Below are positions 17,951-26,455 of a stretch of DNA of 64,000 nucleotides, piece by piece. Under the pieces are notes generated by a model, which did not search any database, was not told where the DNA came from, and was given only the letters and a program-made list of their open reading frames with translations. The stretch comes from Gallionella sp. (lineage in GTDB: Bacteria > Pseudomonadota > Gammaproteobacteria > Burkholderiales > Gallionellaceae), in the NCBI GenBank assembly GCA_028689145.1, contig JAQTWT010000009.1:56219-120218 (forward strand), written 5' to 3'. The position numbers were made by a program, and so were the translations under genes. Every line of letters starts with the position of its first letter. The stretch's first letter is position 1.

Positions 17951-18811
17951 ATGACAGCCGATAACACGCTCAGCGAAAAAGAGAAAGCGCTATTCGAACT
18001 CAAGGTCGGCAATATTGCCTCATATCTGGAGGTGCCGGGACAAAAATATTTTTGCGGCGACAACCGATTGATGGACAACGAAGAGCTTGCTGATTTGACC
18101 CGCGAATTCGAAAGTCTGGTGGTTTCGCTGCTGGGCTCGGAAAACCCGAAAAATATGGATTCCACCGAGCTTCAGGCCATGAAAGCCTTCTTCGGGAATT
18201 TGTCGCACCGGATATTGATGCGCGGCGGGCACGTGGAGGATGTGGTGCGCTATACCCAGACGCTGCAGCTTGCCCTGATTGAGGCGCTGGAAAAAACCAG
18301 CGGAATCGCTTTTCGCCAGTCGCGCTCGGTATTGCTTTATTTCACCAATATCTTTTATGAACTGATCATGGCAGTTTTCCGTACCTATCTCGATGAACGG
18401 GAGCATACCCTGCAAGCGCAGCAGGACGAAATCAGGGAAACTGCCACGCCGATCACCGAAATCTGGGATGGTGTGCTCACCCTGCCGATTATCGGTACGC
18501 TCGATTCAAGCCGTACCATGCTGGTTATGGAAGCATTGCTCAACCGCATCGCAAAGGATCACGCCAAGGCTGTGGTAATGGATCTTACCGGTGTGAAAAA
18601 TATCGATTCGCAGGTTTCGCACCACCTGATTCAGATGGTGCGGGCGGTGCAGTTAATGGGATCGGACGCGATTGTCACCGGTATTCATCCTGAAATTGCG
18701 CGCGCACTGGTTAGCCTGAATATTGACTTCAACAATATCACCACGCGCGCGAGCATGTCCGACGGGCTGAAAGAAGCGTTTCGCCGCATGGGTATTACGG
18801 TGTCCCATTAA
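17951..18811 (+). CDS. RsbR-like stressosome sensor protein with C-terminal STAS domain
   Basis: The protein has 286 residues. The N-terminal ~155 residues form an all-helical sensor-like domain of the RsbRD_N type. The STAS domain begins at the characteristic TPITEIWDGVLTLPIIGTLD (~166-185). Ser220 (NIDSQVSHHL) and Thr265 (ITTRAS) align by eye with Thr171 and Thr205 of Bacillus RsbRA, the sites phosphorylated by RsbT. GAGG lies just before the ATG. It forms the stressosome core together with the next gene and is separated from rsbTX by the intercistronic element. The sensed signal cannot be deduced. Confidence 0.87.
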   Translation: MTADNTLSEKEKALFELKVGNIASYLEVPGQKYFCGDNRLMDNEELADLTREFESLVVSLLGSENPKNMDSTELQAMKAFFGNLSHRILMRGGHVEDVVRYTQTLQLALIEALEKTSGIAFRQSRSVLLYFTNIFYELIMAVFRTYLDEREHTLQAQQDEIRETATPITEIWDGVLTLPIIGTLDSSRTMLVMEALLNRIAKDHAKAVVMDLTGVKNIDSQVSHHLIQMVRAVQLMGSDAIVTGIHPEIARALVSLNIDFNNITTRASMSDGLKEAFRRMGITVSH

Positions 18812-18814
18812 AAA

Positions 18815-19153
18815 ATGCCAATCCCCGGTTTGCATTTGACTCAGATCGGCAGTGGAGACTTCCTGCTGGATCCCTCGAAAAGCCTCAACATCAGCGAGCG
18901 GGACCGGCTTATCGTCAGTATTGTGGAATATCTGCTGCGGGTGCGTGCGGAACGTCTGTATTACGACTTATCCGATCTCGCGCTGATCGACCAAGTCTAC
19001 TACGCCTGGCTGGACGCGCTTGCCCGCGCAGCGCAGGCCGTCAATGTCAGAATGATCTGTATCCGCATGCAACCCACGGCAGCTTTTGCACTTTCGAAAT
19101 TTCTCCATAAAATGCCGGTATTCCAAACTGCTCTGGAGATTCAAGGCCGGTAG
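18815..19153 (+). CDS. RsbS-like STAS protein, last gene of the module
   Basis: This 112-residue stand-alone STAS domain starts 3 bases after rsbR stops. RsbS builds the stressosome scaffold with RsbR and holds RsbT until it is phosphorylated on Ser59. Here the corresponding loop reads LALIDQVYYAWL, with Gln60 where RsbS has the phosphoacceptor serine, if my alignment is right. The following MICIRMQPTAAFAL matches the RsbS strand-helix region. It could be a non-phosphorylatable scaffold or use another residue. The homology is clear from context and length, weaker from sequence. Confidence 0.75.
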   Translation: MPIPGLHLTQIGSGDFLLDPSKSLNISERDRLIVSIVEYLLRVRAERLYYDLSDLALIDQVYYAWLDALARAAQAVNVRMICIRMQPTAAFALSKFLHKMPVFQTALEIQGR

Positions 19154-19250
19154 AAGTAGGGGAGCCGTGCCCTCCTCGGGCAACAGCTAGACCTGACCTG
19201 ATTTTCGATAGTATCCAAACGTATCCGTTACAACATTCAAGGATAGACTT

Positions 19251-20174
19251 ATGCAAGTATTTCTTGCCAATCCGCGCGGTTTTTGCGCCGGAGTGGATCG
19301 CGCGATTACCATTGTCGAGCGTGCGCTGGCGTTGCACGGTGCGCCGGTTTATGTGCGCCACGAAGTGGTGCACAACAAATTCGTGGTGGACAGCCTGCGC
19401 CAAAAAGGCGCGGTATTTATCGAGGATCTGGCCGATGTGCCGCCCGGCAGCATTCTGGTGTTCAGCGCGCACGGCGTGCCGCAGTCGGTGCGCCGCGAGG
19501 CCGACGCGCGCGGCCTGACGGTATTCGACGCGACTTGCCCCTTGGTGACCAAAATCCATATCGAGGTATCGCGCTTGCGCGCACAAGGCAAGGAAGTCGT
19601 CGTGATCGGCCATGCTGGGCACCCCGAAGTGGAAGGCACCATGGGGCAAAGCGAGGGAGGCATGTATCTGGTCGAGTCGCCCGCGCAGGTCGCCAATCTC
19701 CAGGTGATCGATGAACGCAATCTGGCTTTTGTCACGCAAACCACGCTGTCGGTGGACGATGCCAGCAGTATTGTCGCCGCGCTCAAGGCGAGGTTTCCAA
19801 ATATCATCGGCCCGAAAAAGGATGACATCTGTTATGCCACGCAAAACCGTCAGGATGCCGTCAAACTGCTGGTCAAACAGTGCGACGTGGTGATCGTGGT
19901 GGGTTCGCCGAACAGCTCGAATTCAAACCGTCTGCGCGAAGTCGCGGCGAATGTCGGCGTGCCGGCCTATCTGGTGAATGATGCAAGCGGTCTGCAGCCG
20001 GAATGGTTCGCCGGGAGAGTGCATGTCGGCATCAGCGCGGGGGCATCCGCTCCCGAACTGCTGGTGCAGGGTGTGGTCGCGCGCCTGCGCGAACTGGGTG
20101 CGGATAGCGTTACCGAGTTGCAGGGCATCCGGGAGAATGTGGTGTTTCCGTTGCCCAAAGCGTTGCAACTTTGA
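19251..20174 (+). CDS. ispH: 4-hydroxy-3-methylbut-2-enyl diphosphate reductase
   Basis: This 307-residue iron-sulfur enzyme catalyses the last step of the MEP isoprenoid pathway, making IPP and DMAPP. The cluster cysteines are in [11 protein letters not shown] (Cys12), [10 protein letters not shown] (~96) and the region before [13 protein letters not shown] (~190-200), with the conserved histidines of [10 protein letters not shown] and [14 protein letters not shown]. Length is normal. A 97-base gap separates it from the stressosome module, so it probably has its own promoter. Confidence 0.95.
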   Translation: MQVFLANPRGFCAGVDRAITIVERALALHGAPVYVRHEVVHNKFVVDSLRQKGAVFIEDLADVPPGSILVFSAHGVPQSVRREADARGLTVFDATCPLVTKIHIEVSRLRAQGKEVVVIGHAGHPEVEGTMGQSEGGMYLVESPAQVANLQVIDERNLAFVTQTTLSVDDASSIVAALKARFPNIIGPKKDDICYATQNRQDAVKLLVKQCDVVIVVGSPNSSNSNRLREVAANVGVPAYLVNDASGLQPEWFAGRVHVGISAGASAPELLVQGVVARLRELGADSVTELQGIRENVVFPLPKALQL

Positions 20175-20229
20175 ATCTCCTTAAATGTTTCCTTGCCGCA
20201 GCGCGTCCTTTATAATCGCCCCTGTTTGT

Positions 20230-20305
20230 GCTGGAGTAGCTCAGTTGGTAGAGCAACGCACTCGTAACGCGTAGGTCGGAGGTTCGATTCCTCTCTCCAG
20301 CACCA
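20230..20305 (+). tRNA. tRNA-Thr (CGT anticodon)
   Basis: Full cloverleaf: acceptor GCTGGAG pairs with CTCCAGC. The D arm is GCTC...GAGC, the anticodon loop CTCGTAA has anticodon CGT for ACG codons, the T arm contains GGTTCGATTCC, and CCA is encoded. The anticodon stem closes with an A-C mismatch next to the loop. Confidence 0.95.
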
Positions 20306-20344
20306 TTTCTGTTGGCATTTTGCACCGCCATTTTGAATCCTTCC

Positions 20345-21268
20345 ATGACACAGAGTCTTTCCACTGACGGCTTGAAACACCTCCATAGGTTCGACGAGGG
20401 GAACCCGCTTGCCGAGAAAAACACTTTGCGGGTGGCCGTTCTCACCGCCGCGATGATGGTGATCGAGATCGCGGGCGGCTGGTATTACAACTCGATGGCA
20501 TTGCTGGCGGATGGCTGGCATATGAGTTCGCATATGGTCGCGCTGGGGCTGGCCGTGCTGGCTTATGCGGCTGCCAGAAAATACGCCTTTGACCCGCGCT
20601 TTTCTTTCGGTACTTGGAAAATCGAAGTGCTGGGCGGATATACCAGCGCGATCTTTCTGGTGATGGTGGCCGGGTTGATGGTGTTTCAATCCGTCGAGCG
20701 GCTGATCTCTCCAACTCCGATTCACTACGAACAAGCCATCGCGATTGCAGTGGTCGGTTTGCTGGTCAATCTGGTCTCCGCGTGGTTGCTGAAGGGAGGG
20801 CATCAGCATGGGCATAGCCACGGCCATGACCACGGCCATCACGATTTAAATCTGCGCTCGGCTTATTTGCATGTGTTGGCAGATGCGGCGACCTCGGTGC
20901 TGGCCATCATCGCTTTATCCGGCGGCATACTGTGGGGAATAGACTGGCTGGACCCGGTGATGGGGCTAGTCGGAGCGGTATTGGTTTTGCTGTGGGCTTA
21001 CGGCTTATTGCGCGATACCGGGCGGGTGCTGCTGGATGCCGAGATGAGTGCGCCGGTGGTGGCAGAGATCCGCGAAGTTATTGCCGCCTCACCGGTCAAG
21101 GTGCGGCTGGATGACTTGCATGTGTGGCGCGTCGGAAAAGACAAGTATGCTTGCATTCTCAGTCTCGCAACGGATAATGACGTGTCGCCGGAATACTTCA
21201 AGAAACAATTGCGCGTCCATGAAGAGTTGGTGCATATCAGTATCGAGATAAACGCAACCGGCGGGTAG
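20345..21268 (+). CDS. Cation diffusion facilitator (DmeF-like divalent metal exporter)
   Basis: This 307-residue protein of the CDF family has six TM segments. TM2 holds MALLADGWHMSSH (metal-site Asp and His) and TM5 holds AYLHVLADAATSV. A histidine-rich loop HQHGHSHGHDHGHH lies between TM4 and TM5 (~155-168), as in DmeF and ZitB types that export Co, Ni or Zn. The start at 20345 is chosen because the upstream TTG at 20312 would add residues absent from the family. A C-terminal cytoplasmic domain follows. It begins 40 bases after tRNA-Thr. The exact metal is not determined. Confidence 0.88.
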   Translation: MTQSLSTDGLKHLHRFDEGNPLAEKNTLRVAVLTAAMMVIEIAGGWYYNSMALLADGWHMSSHMVALGLAVLAYAAARKYAFDPRFSFGTWKIEVLGGYTSAIFLVMVAGLMVFQSVERLISPTPIHYEQAIAIAVVGLLVNLVSAWLLKGGHQHGHSHGHDHGHHDLNLRSAYLHVLADAATSVLAIIALSGGILWGIDWLDPVMGLVGAVLVLLWAYGLLRDTGRVLLDAEMSAPVVAEIREVIAASPVKVRLDDLHVWRVGKDKYACILSLATDNDVSPEYFKKQLRVHEELVHISIEINATGG

Positions 21269-21292
21269 CATTCAATTTTGCAAAGGATTCAT

Positions 21293-22474
21293 ATGACTGT
21301 TGCTTTGCGCGATCTGCGCAAAATGTTTTTGCGCTACCTGCCGTGGTTGGCTGGGCTGCTGTTACTGGCGATTGTGGCCTGGTTCTTCACGCGTCCTGAA
21401 CCGTTGCGCGTACAGTTGGCCAAGGTCGAGCGCGGGACGGTCGAGGCGACGGTGAGCAACACCCGCGCGGGAACGGTGAAGGCCTGCCGCCGCGCCAAGC
21501 TGGCTCCTCCGGCGGGCGGACAGATCGCGCATCTGCTGGTAAAGAAAGGCGAGCGGGTAAAGGCCAACCAGATATTGCTGGAATTGTGGAACGATGATCT
21601 GCAAGCGCAGGCGCGGCTCGCTGAGCAGCAGCTCAATATGTCGAACACGCGCGTCGACGAGGTGTGTACTGTCGCGGAGATGAGCAGCAAGGAAGCGGCG
21701 CGGGCGCGGCAGTTGCGCGAGCGCGGTTTCATCTCGTCGGAAGGGCTGGAGCGCGCCGAAGCGGATGCGAAAGCCAAACAGGCAGCCTGCCGCTCGGCGC
21801 GCAGCGAGATCGAGCAAAGCCGTTCGCGTATCGCCGTGGCGCGTGCCGGTTTGCAGCGCATGGTGCTGCGCGCGCCGTTTGACGGGATCATCGCGGACAT
21901 CAGCGGAGAACTGGGCGAATACGCCACGCCATCGCCGCCCGGAATTCTGACGCTGCCCGCGATTGACCTGATCGACGACCGCTGCATGTATGTCAGCGCG
22001 CCGATCGACGAAGTGGATGCCGCCAACATCAAGCTCGGACAGATCAGCCGCATTACGCTTGATGCGATCAAGGGCAAGTCGTTCGCCGGCAAGGTCAAGC
22101 GCATTGCCCCCTATGTGCTGGAGTTGGAGAAGCAGGCACGCACCGTCGAAGTAGAGGTGGAATTCGTCGAATCTCCCAAGGAGGAAAACCTGCTGGTCGG
22201 TTATAGCGCCGATGTCGAGATCGTGCATGCCTCGCATGAAAAAGTATTGCGCATCCCAACGCAGACGATTTTGGAAGGCAAGCGGGTATTGGTTTACCGA
22301 GTCGCGGACGGCGAGCTGGAAGAACGCACTGTGACGACCGGTTTGAGCAACTGGGAGCAAACCGAGATCACCGCCGGGTTGAACGAAGGCGAGCAGATCG
22401 TGTTGTCGCTCGACCAGGCAGGGGTGAAGGCCGGTGCGCGCGTGCAACCTGAAATTGGAAAGACAGCAAAATGA
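21293..22474 (+). CDS. Periplasmic adaptor (HlyD/MacA-like) of the second ABC export operon
   Basis: This 393-residue protein starts at 21293 with AAAGGA upstream. An N-terminal anchor ([18 protein letters not shown], ~14-31) is followed by a lipoyl half ([20 protein letters not shown]), a hairpin with heptads (~105-180), the second half [16 protein letters not shown], and barrel domains. It should bridge the MacB-like permeases encoded downstream and an outer membrane channel encoded elsewhere. Its stop overlaps the mntP start (ATGA), so mntP is translated from the same message. Confidence 0.87.
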   Translation: MTVALRDLRKMFLRYLPWLAGLLLLAIVAWFFTRPEPLRVQLAKVERGTVEATVSNTRAGTVKACRRAKLAPPAGGQIAHLLVKKGERVKANQILLELWNDDLQAQARLAEQQLNMSNTRVDEVCTVAEMSSKEAARARQLRERGFISSEGLERAEADAKAKQAACRSARSEIEQSRSRIAVARAGLQRMVLRAPFDGIIADISGELGEYATPSPPGILTLPAIDLIDDRCMYVSAPIDEVDAANIKLGQISRITLDAIKGKSFAGKVKRIAPYVLELEKQARTVEVEVEFVESPKEENLLVGYSADVEIVHASHEKVLRIPTQTILEGKRVLVYRVADGELEERTVTTGLSNWEQTEITAGLNEGEQIVLSLDQAGVKAGARVQPEIGKTAK

Positions 22475-23004
22475 TAGAAGTGATTATCTTGGCGGTAGCA
22501 CTCAGCATGGATGCCTTTGCCGTTTCCATCGGCTTGGGCGCCAAGAAAGACACTCCCGGTCTGGCTCTGAAAGCCGGCTTGTTCTTCGGCATCTTTCAGG
22601 CTCTGATGCCATTCATCGGCTATTTGGGTGGCAAGGGTGTGTTGGGCTGGGTAGATACTTACGCCCATTGGATCGCGTTCGGCTTGCTGGCACTGATCGG
22701 CGCAAAAATGATCTACGAAGGCATCCACGAAGGCATCGAAGAAAATATCGCGGATGTCACCAATAAAATGATGCTGGTACTGTCCATCGCCACCAGCATC
22801 GACGCGATGGCGGCCGGATTCAGTTTGACGCTGCTGGATGCCAACCCGTATATCGCCTGTCTCGTCATCGGTGCAACTACTTTCGCCTTTAGTTGGGCTG
22901 GGGTTGCAATCGGCAGAAAGAGCGGCACCTGGCTCGAAAACAAGGCGGAGATTTTCGGCGGAACGGTTTTGATATTGATCGGTTTTAAAATACTGCTGTT
23001 CTGA
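22471..23004 (+). CDS. mntP: MntP-like manganese exporter
   Basis: This 177-residue protein with six TM segments comprises two related halves, each with the family signature: [12 protein letters not shown] (~11) and [12 protein letters not shown] (~108). The Asp residues in these repeats are essential in MntP. It exports Mn2+ from the cytoplasm. It is unusual in lying between an HlyD-type adaptor and the ABC subunits that normally work with that adaptor. I saw no yybP-ykoY manganese riboswitch upstream. Confidence 0.9.
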   Translation: MIEVIILAVALSMDAFAVSIGLGAKKDTPGLALKAGLFFGIFQALMPFIGYLGGKGVLGWVDTYAHWIAFGLLALIGAKMIYEGIHEGIEENIADVTNKMMLVLSIATSIDAMAAGFSLTLLDANPYIACLVIGATTFAFSWAGVAIGRKSGTWLENKAEIFGGTVLILIGFKILLF

Positions 23005-23022
23005 TTCGCCAATCAATAGGCA

Positions 23023-23099
23023 GTAGACTGGAGGTGAGCTTGCGAACCCCGGCTTTTGAGAGGTTAAATTCTGGGGTTCGTTCCTCACCACCAATCTAC
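23023..23099. repeat. GTAG-bounded inverted doublet (REPIN-like) 2
   Basis: A 77-base imperfect palindrome runs from GTAGACTGGAGGTGAGC to CTCACCACCAATCTAC, with an inner pair GCGAACCCC / GGGGTTCG around an A/T-rich loop. It fills most of the spacer between mntP and the ABC ATPase gene. It may also act as an RNA hairpin. Confidence 0.7.
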
Positions 23100-23139
23100 G
23101 GGTTTTCTACCAATGAATTCCATATGGAGCGGTATTTGA

Positions 23140-23826
23140 ATGATTGAGCTTAACCGGGTCAGTCGCAGTTTCACGGTAGGAGATCAGCAGGTTGGCGCGT
23201 TGCGCGACATCGACCTGAGCATCGCGGCGGGAGATTATGTCTCCATCATGGGGCCGTCCGGCTCCGGCAAATCCACCCTGCTCAATCTGATCGGCCTGCT
23301 GGATCGCCCGAGTTCCGGTACCTATAAGCTGGACGGCGGCGATGTCACCGCATTGAGTGACGAGCAGCAGGCGAGGGTGCGCAGCGAGAAGATCGGTTTC
23401 GTGTTCCAGTCGTTTCATCTGGTGCCGCGTTTGACTGCCGCGATGAATATCGAGTTGCCGCTGATTTTGGCGGGGATTTCTCCCGCCGAACGCAAGGCGC
23501 GCGTGGAGAAGTTGCTGGAAAATTACGGTCTGACAGACCGTGCCGATCACCGTCCCGACCAGCTCTCCGGCGGGCAGCGCCAGCGCGTGGCGATTGCGCG
23601 CGCCACCATCATGCACCCCGCGGTGTTGCTGGCCGACGAGCCGACCGGCAACCTCGACCAGACCACCGGCAAGGAGGTGATGAACCTGCTCGAACAACTG
23701 GTCGAACAAAACGTCACCTTGATACTCGTCACCCACGATCCGGTGATCGGCGGTCGCGCGCATCGGCAGATACACATGGTGGACGGGCAGATCACCGGCG
23801 AGAACAAATCGTCGGCAGAGTTATGA
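23140..23826 (+). CDS. MacB/LolD-like ABC ATPase (second export operon)
   Basis: This 228-residue protein has Walker A GPSGSGKST (~40), the Q-loop FVFQSFHLV, the signature LSGGQRQR (~140), Walker B LLADEPTGNLD and the switch region VTHDP. It is similar to the ATPase at 5495-6196 but clearly diverged. Two permease genes follow, so one ATPase pair probably serves a heterodimeric permease. Confidence 0.92.
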   Translation: MIELNRVSRSFTVGDQQVGALRDIDLSIAAGDYVSIMGPSGSGKSTLLNLIGLLDRPSSGTYKLDGGDVTALSDEQQARVRSEKIGFVFQSFHLVPRLTAAMNIELPLILAGISPAERKARVEKLLENYGLTDRADHRPDQLSGGQRQRVAIARATIMHPAVLLADEPTGNLDQTTGKEVMNLLEQLVEQNVTLILVTHDPVIGGRAHRQIHMVDGQITGENKSSAEL

Positions 23827-23849
23827 AGATTGCGGGAACAGAGGTTTGC

Positions 23850-23907
23850 GTAGGTGCGAATTCATTCGCACGGGCCATGATTTGCGTGCGAATGAATTCG
23901 CACCTAC
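23850..23907. repeat. GTAG-bounded inverted doublet (REPIN-like) 3
   Basis: The arms 23850-23871 (GTAGGTGCGAATTCATTCGC...) and 23886-23907 (...TTCGCACCTAC) are perfect 22-base reverse complements around a 14-base loop. They lie between the ATPase and first permease genes of the same operon. Confidence 0.75.
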
Positions 23908-23926
23908 CAATGCAGTTATTTCGGCG

Positions 23927-25135
23927 ATGAAACTCATCGATATCGTCCAGTTCGCGTCCGGCAGCCTGCGCGGCAGCCCGGCGCGCACGCTGTTGATGAT
24001 GCTGGCGATGTCCATCGGTGTCGCGGCGGTGGTGGTGCTGACCGCGCTGGGTGAGGGCGCGCGCCGCTATGTGGTTAATCAATTCTCCTCGCTCGGCACC
24101 AATCTGGTCATCGTGTTGCCCGGACGCACCGAAACGGCGGGGCTCGGCCCCGGCATGTTACTCGGGCAGGTGCCGCGCGAAATATCGCTGGACGATGCTG
24201 ATGCGCTGCTGCGCAGCCGCGCCGTTAAACGCATCGCGCCGCTGACCATCGGTTCCGCCACACTGTCACGCGATGCGCTGAACCGCGAAGTGGTGGTGCT
24301 CGGTTCGACTTCGGATTTGCTGGAAGTGCGCCACATGAGCATCGGCATCGGAAAATTTCTGCCGCCGGGCGACATCCACGAGAGCGCTTCGGTGTGCGTG
24401 CTGGGCAATCAGATCAGGCGCGAATTATTCGGTAACGAGCAAGCCGTCGGGCAATGGGTGCGGCTGGGCGACCGCCGTTTCCGCGTGATCGGGATATTGG
24501 CATCACAGGGAGAATCTATGGGGATGCGCACCGACGAACTGGTGATCGTGCCGGTTGCGTCCGCGCATCAGCTGTTCAACACTTCGGGACTGTTTCGCGT
24601 GTTGATCGAGGCGAATAGCCGCGAGGTGATCGAGCAGGCCAAGCGCGATGCCGAACAGATCATGTTCCAGCGCCATGGCGGCGAAAAGGATGTGACGGTG
24701 ATTACGCAGGATGCCGTGCTCGCCACCTTCGACCGGATACTGACCGCGCTGACCATGGCGGTCGGCGGCATCGCCTCGATCAGTCTGGCCGTGGCGGGTG
24801 TGCTGATCATGAATGTGATGCTGATCGCCGTGTCGCAGCGCATCAAGGAGATCGGGCTGCTCAAGGCGCTGGGCGCGCCCGCCAAACAGATACGTAACTT
24901 GTTCTTCGCCGAGGCGGCCTTGCTCTCCGCGATCGGCAGTGCGTCAGGGCTGGTGCTGGGCTATACGGGCAGCGCTATTATCGGGCAGATATATCCCAGC
25001 CTGCCGGTCAGCCCGCCCTGGTGGGCGGTGCTGGCGGCCTGTGGCACGGCGCTGGGAACGGGCATCCTGTTCAGCGTCTGGCCCGCGCGGCGCGCGGCGC
25101 GGCTTGATCCGGTCGCGGCATTGGCGGGGAGATAA
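23927..25135 (+). CDS. MacB/FtsX-like ABC permease 1
   Basis: The start at 23927 gives MKLIDIVQFASGSLRGSPAR; the longer frame would be read through the upstream repeat. The 402-residue protein has TM1 (~20-45), a periplasmic MacB_PCD domain (~50-270) and three C-terminal TMs, ending ARRAARLDPVAALAGR. The conserved loop is QRIKEIGLLKALGAP. It ends 3 bases before the start of permease 2, so the two are coupled and probably heterodimerise. Confidence 0.88.
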   Translation: MKLIDIVQFASGSLRGSPARTLLMMLAMSIGVAAVVVLTALGEGARRYVVNQFSSLGTNLVIVLPGRTETAGLGPGMLLGQVPREISLDDADALLRSRAVKRIAPLTIGSATLSRDALNREVVVLGSTSDLLEVRHMSIGIGKFLPPGDIHESASVCVLGNQIRRELFGNEQAVGQWVRLGDRRFRVIGILASQGESMGMRTDELVIVPVASAHQLFNTSGLFRVLIEANSREVIEQAKRDAEQIMFQRHGGEKDVTVITQDAVLATFDRILTALTMAVGGIASISLAVAGVLIMNVMLIAVSQRIKEIGLLKALGAPAKQIRNLFFAEAALLSAIGSASGLVLGYTGSAIIGQIYPSLPVSPPWWAVLAACGTALGTGILFSVWPARRAARLDPVAALAGR

Positions 25136-25138
25136 TCA

Positions 25139-26338
25139 ATGCTGTTTCCCGACCTCGTCAAACTGACCACCTCCAGCTTCCTGTCCTACCGGATGCGCAG
25201 CTTCCTGACCGGTTTGGGCATCGCCATCGGCATCACGGCGGTGATCCTGCTGACTTCCATCGGCGAAGGGTTGCACCAGTTTGTGCTGGCGGAATTCTCG
25301 CAGTTCGGCACCAATATCATCACCATCCAGCCGGGAAAAACGCAGACCAACGGCGGCAACGCCGGCGTGTTCGGCTCGGTCAGGCCGCTTTCGCTGGAGG
25401 ATGCGGATGCCTTGCGCCACTTGCCTTATGTCGAAAACGTCAACCCCAGTCTGATGGGCAACGCCGAGGTGCGCGTCAATGGCAAGACGCGGCGCACCAC
25501 GGTGCTGGGCGAAGGGCGCGACTTTGCCAAGGCGTTCACGATGAAAGTGCAGAGCGGCAGTTTCTGGACCGACGAGGATAACGAACAGGCGCGCGCGCAG
25601 GTCGTGCTCGGTGCAAAAGTGAATCAGGAGCTTTTTGCCGGACAGAATCCGCTCGGCAGTTATCTGCGTGTCGGCGGGCAACGCTACCGCGTGATCGGCG
25701 TGATGGAATCCAAAGGGCAGATACTCGGCTTTGATATGGACGATGTCGTGATTATCCCGGCGGCACGCGCGATGGAGCTGCTCAACCGCTCCGGGTTGAT
25801 CGAGATGCAAGTGAGCTATCGCGCCAGCGCCGATGTAAATACCGTGATACGTTCCATCACCGAACGCCTCAAGGAAAGGCATGGGAGCGAGGATTTCACC
25901 ATCATTTCGCAGGAGCAGGCGCTCGAAGTGCTCGGCTCGGTGCTGGACGTAATCACCTTCGCGGTCGGCGCGCTGGGCGGCATCTCGCTGCTGGTCGGCG
26001 GTGTCGGCATTCTAACCATCATGACCATGGCCGTCACCGAGCGTACTGCCGAGATCGGCCTGCTACGAGCGCTGGGGGCGCGCGAAGGACAAGTGCTGAC
26101 GCTGTTCCTCGGCGAGGCGATGCTGCTGTCTGCACTCGGCGGGTTGGCCGGATTGGCGCTCGGGGTCGGCATCGCGCAGGGCGCGCATCTGCTGTTCCCG
26201 GCGCTGCCGGTGCATACCCCGTGGCTGTTCGCGGTAATCGCCGAGTTGAGCGCGGTCACCATCGGCCTTGCTGCGGGCGTGATGCCCGCGCGCCGCGCGG
26301 CACGACTCGATCCGGTCGAGGCGTTGCGCACCGAGTGA
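25139..26338 (+). CDS. MacB/FtsX-like ABC permease 2
   Basis: This 399-residue protein has the same architecture as permease 1: TM1 with SFLTGLGIAIGITAVILL (~20-40), a periplasmic domain, then three TMs with VTERTAEIGLLRALGAREGQ and the terminal ARRAARLDPVEALRTE. It is the last gene of the adaptor-mntP-ATPase-permease-permease operon. No tolC homologue accompanies this operon. Confidence 0.88.
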   Translation: MLFPDLVKLTTSSFLSYRMRSFLTGLGIAIGITAVILLTSIGEGLHQFVLAEFSQFGTNIITIQPGKTQTNGGNAGVFGSVRPLSLEDADALRHLPYVENVNPSLMGNAEVRVNGKTRRTTVLGEGRDFAKAFTMKVQSGSFWTDEDNEQARAQVVLGAKVNQELFAGQNPLGSYLRVGGQRYRVIGVMESKGQILGFDMDDVVIIPAARAMELLNRSGLIEMQVSYRASADVNTVIRSITERLKERHGSEDFTIISQEQALEVLGSVLDVITFAVGALGGISLLVGGVGILTIMTMAVTERTAEIGLLRALGAREGQVLTLFLGEAMLLSALGGLAGLALGVGIAQGAHLLFPALPVHTPWLFAVIAELSAVTIGLAAGVMPARRAARLDPVEALRTE

Positions 26339-26455
26339 TTCCAGCCTGACGTATCGCCGCGTCGCGGGTGACGGATACTCACTTCTTTGTGTCGTATTGA
26401 TGTTGCACCGCCGACCTGCTAGTGTACGCAGCATCTTTTTCAAATACAGGCTGCC

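Noticed and set aside
20110..20445. Minus-strand open frame containing GERNRTSDLRVTSALLYQLS
   Set aside because: This peptide is the familiar false translation of a tRNA gene, here tRNA-Thr.
22300..22470. Manganese riboswitch (yybP-ykoY) before mntP
   Set aside because: mntP starts inside the end of the adaptor gene; there is no leader region to hold one.
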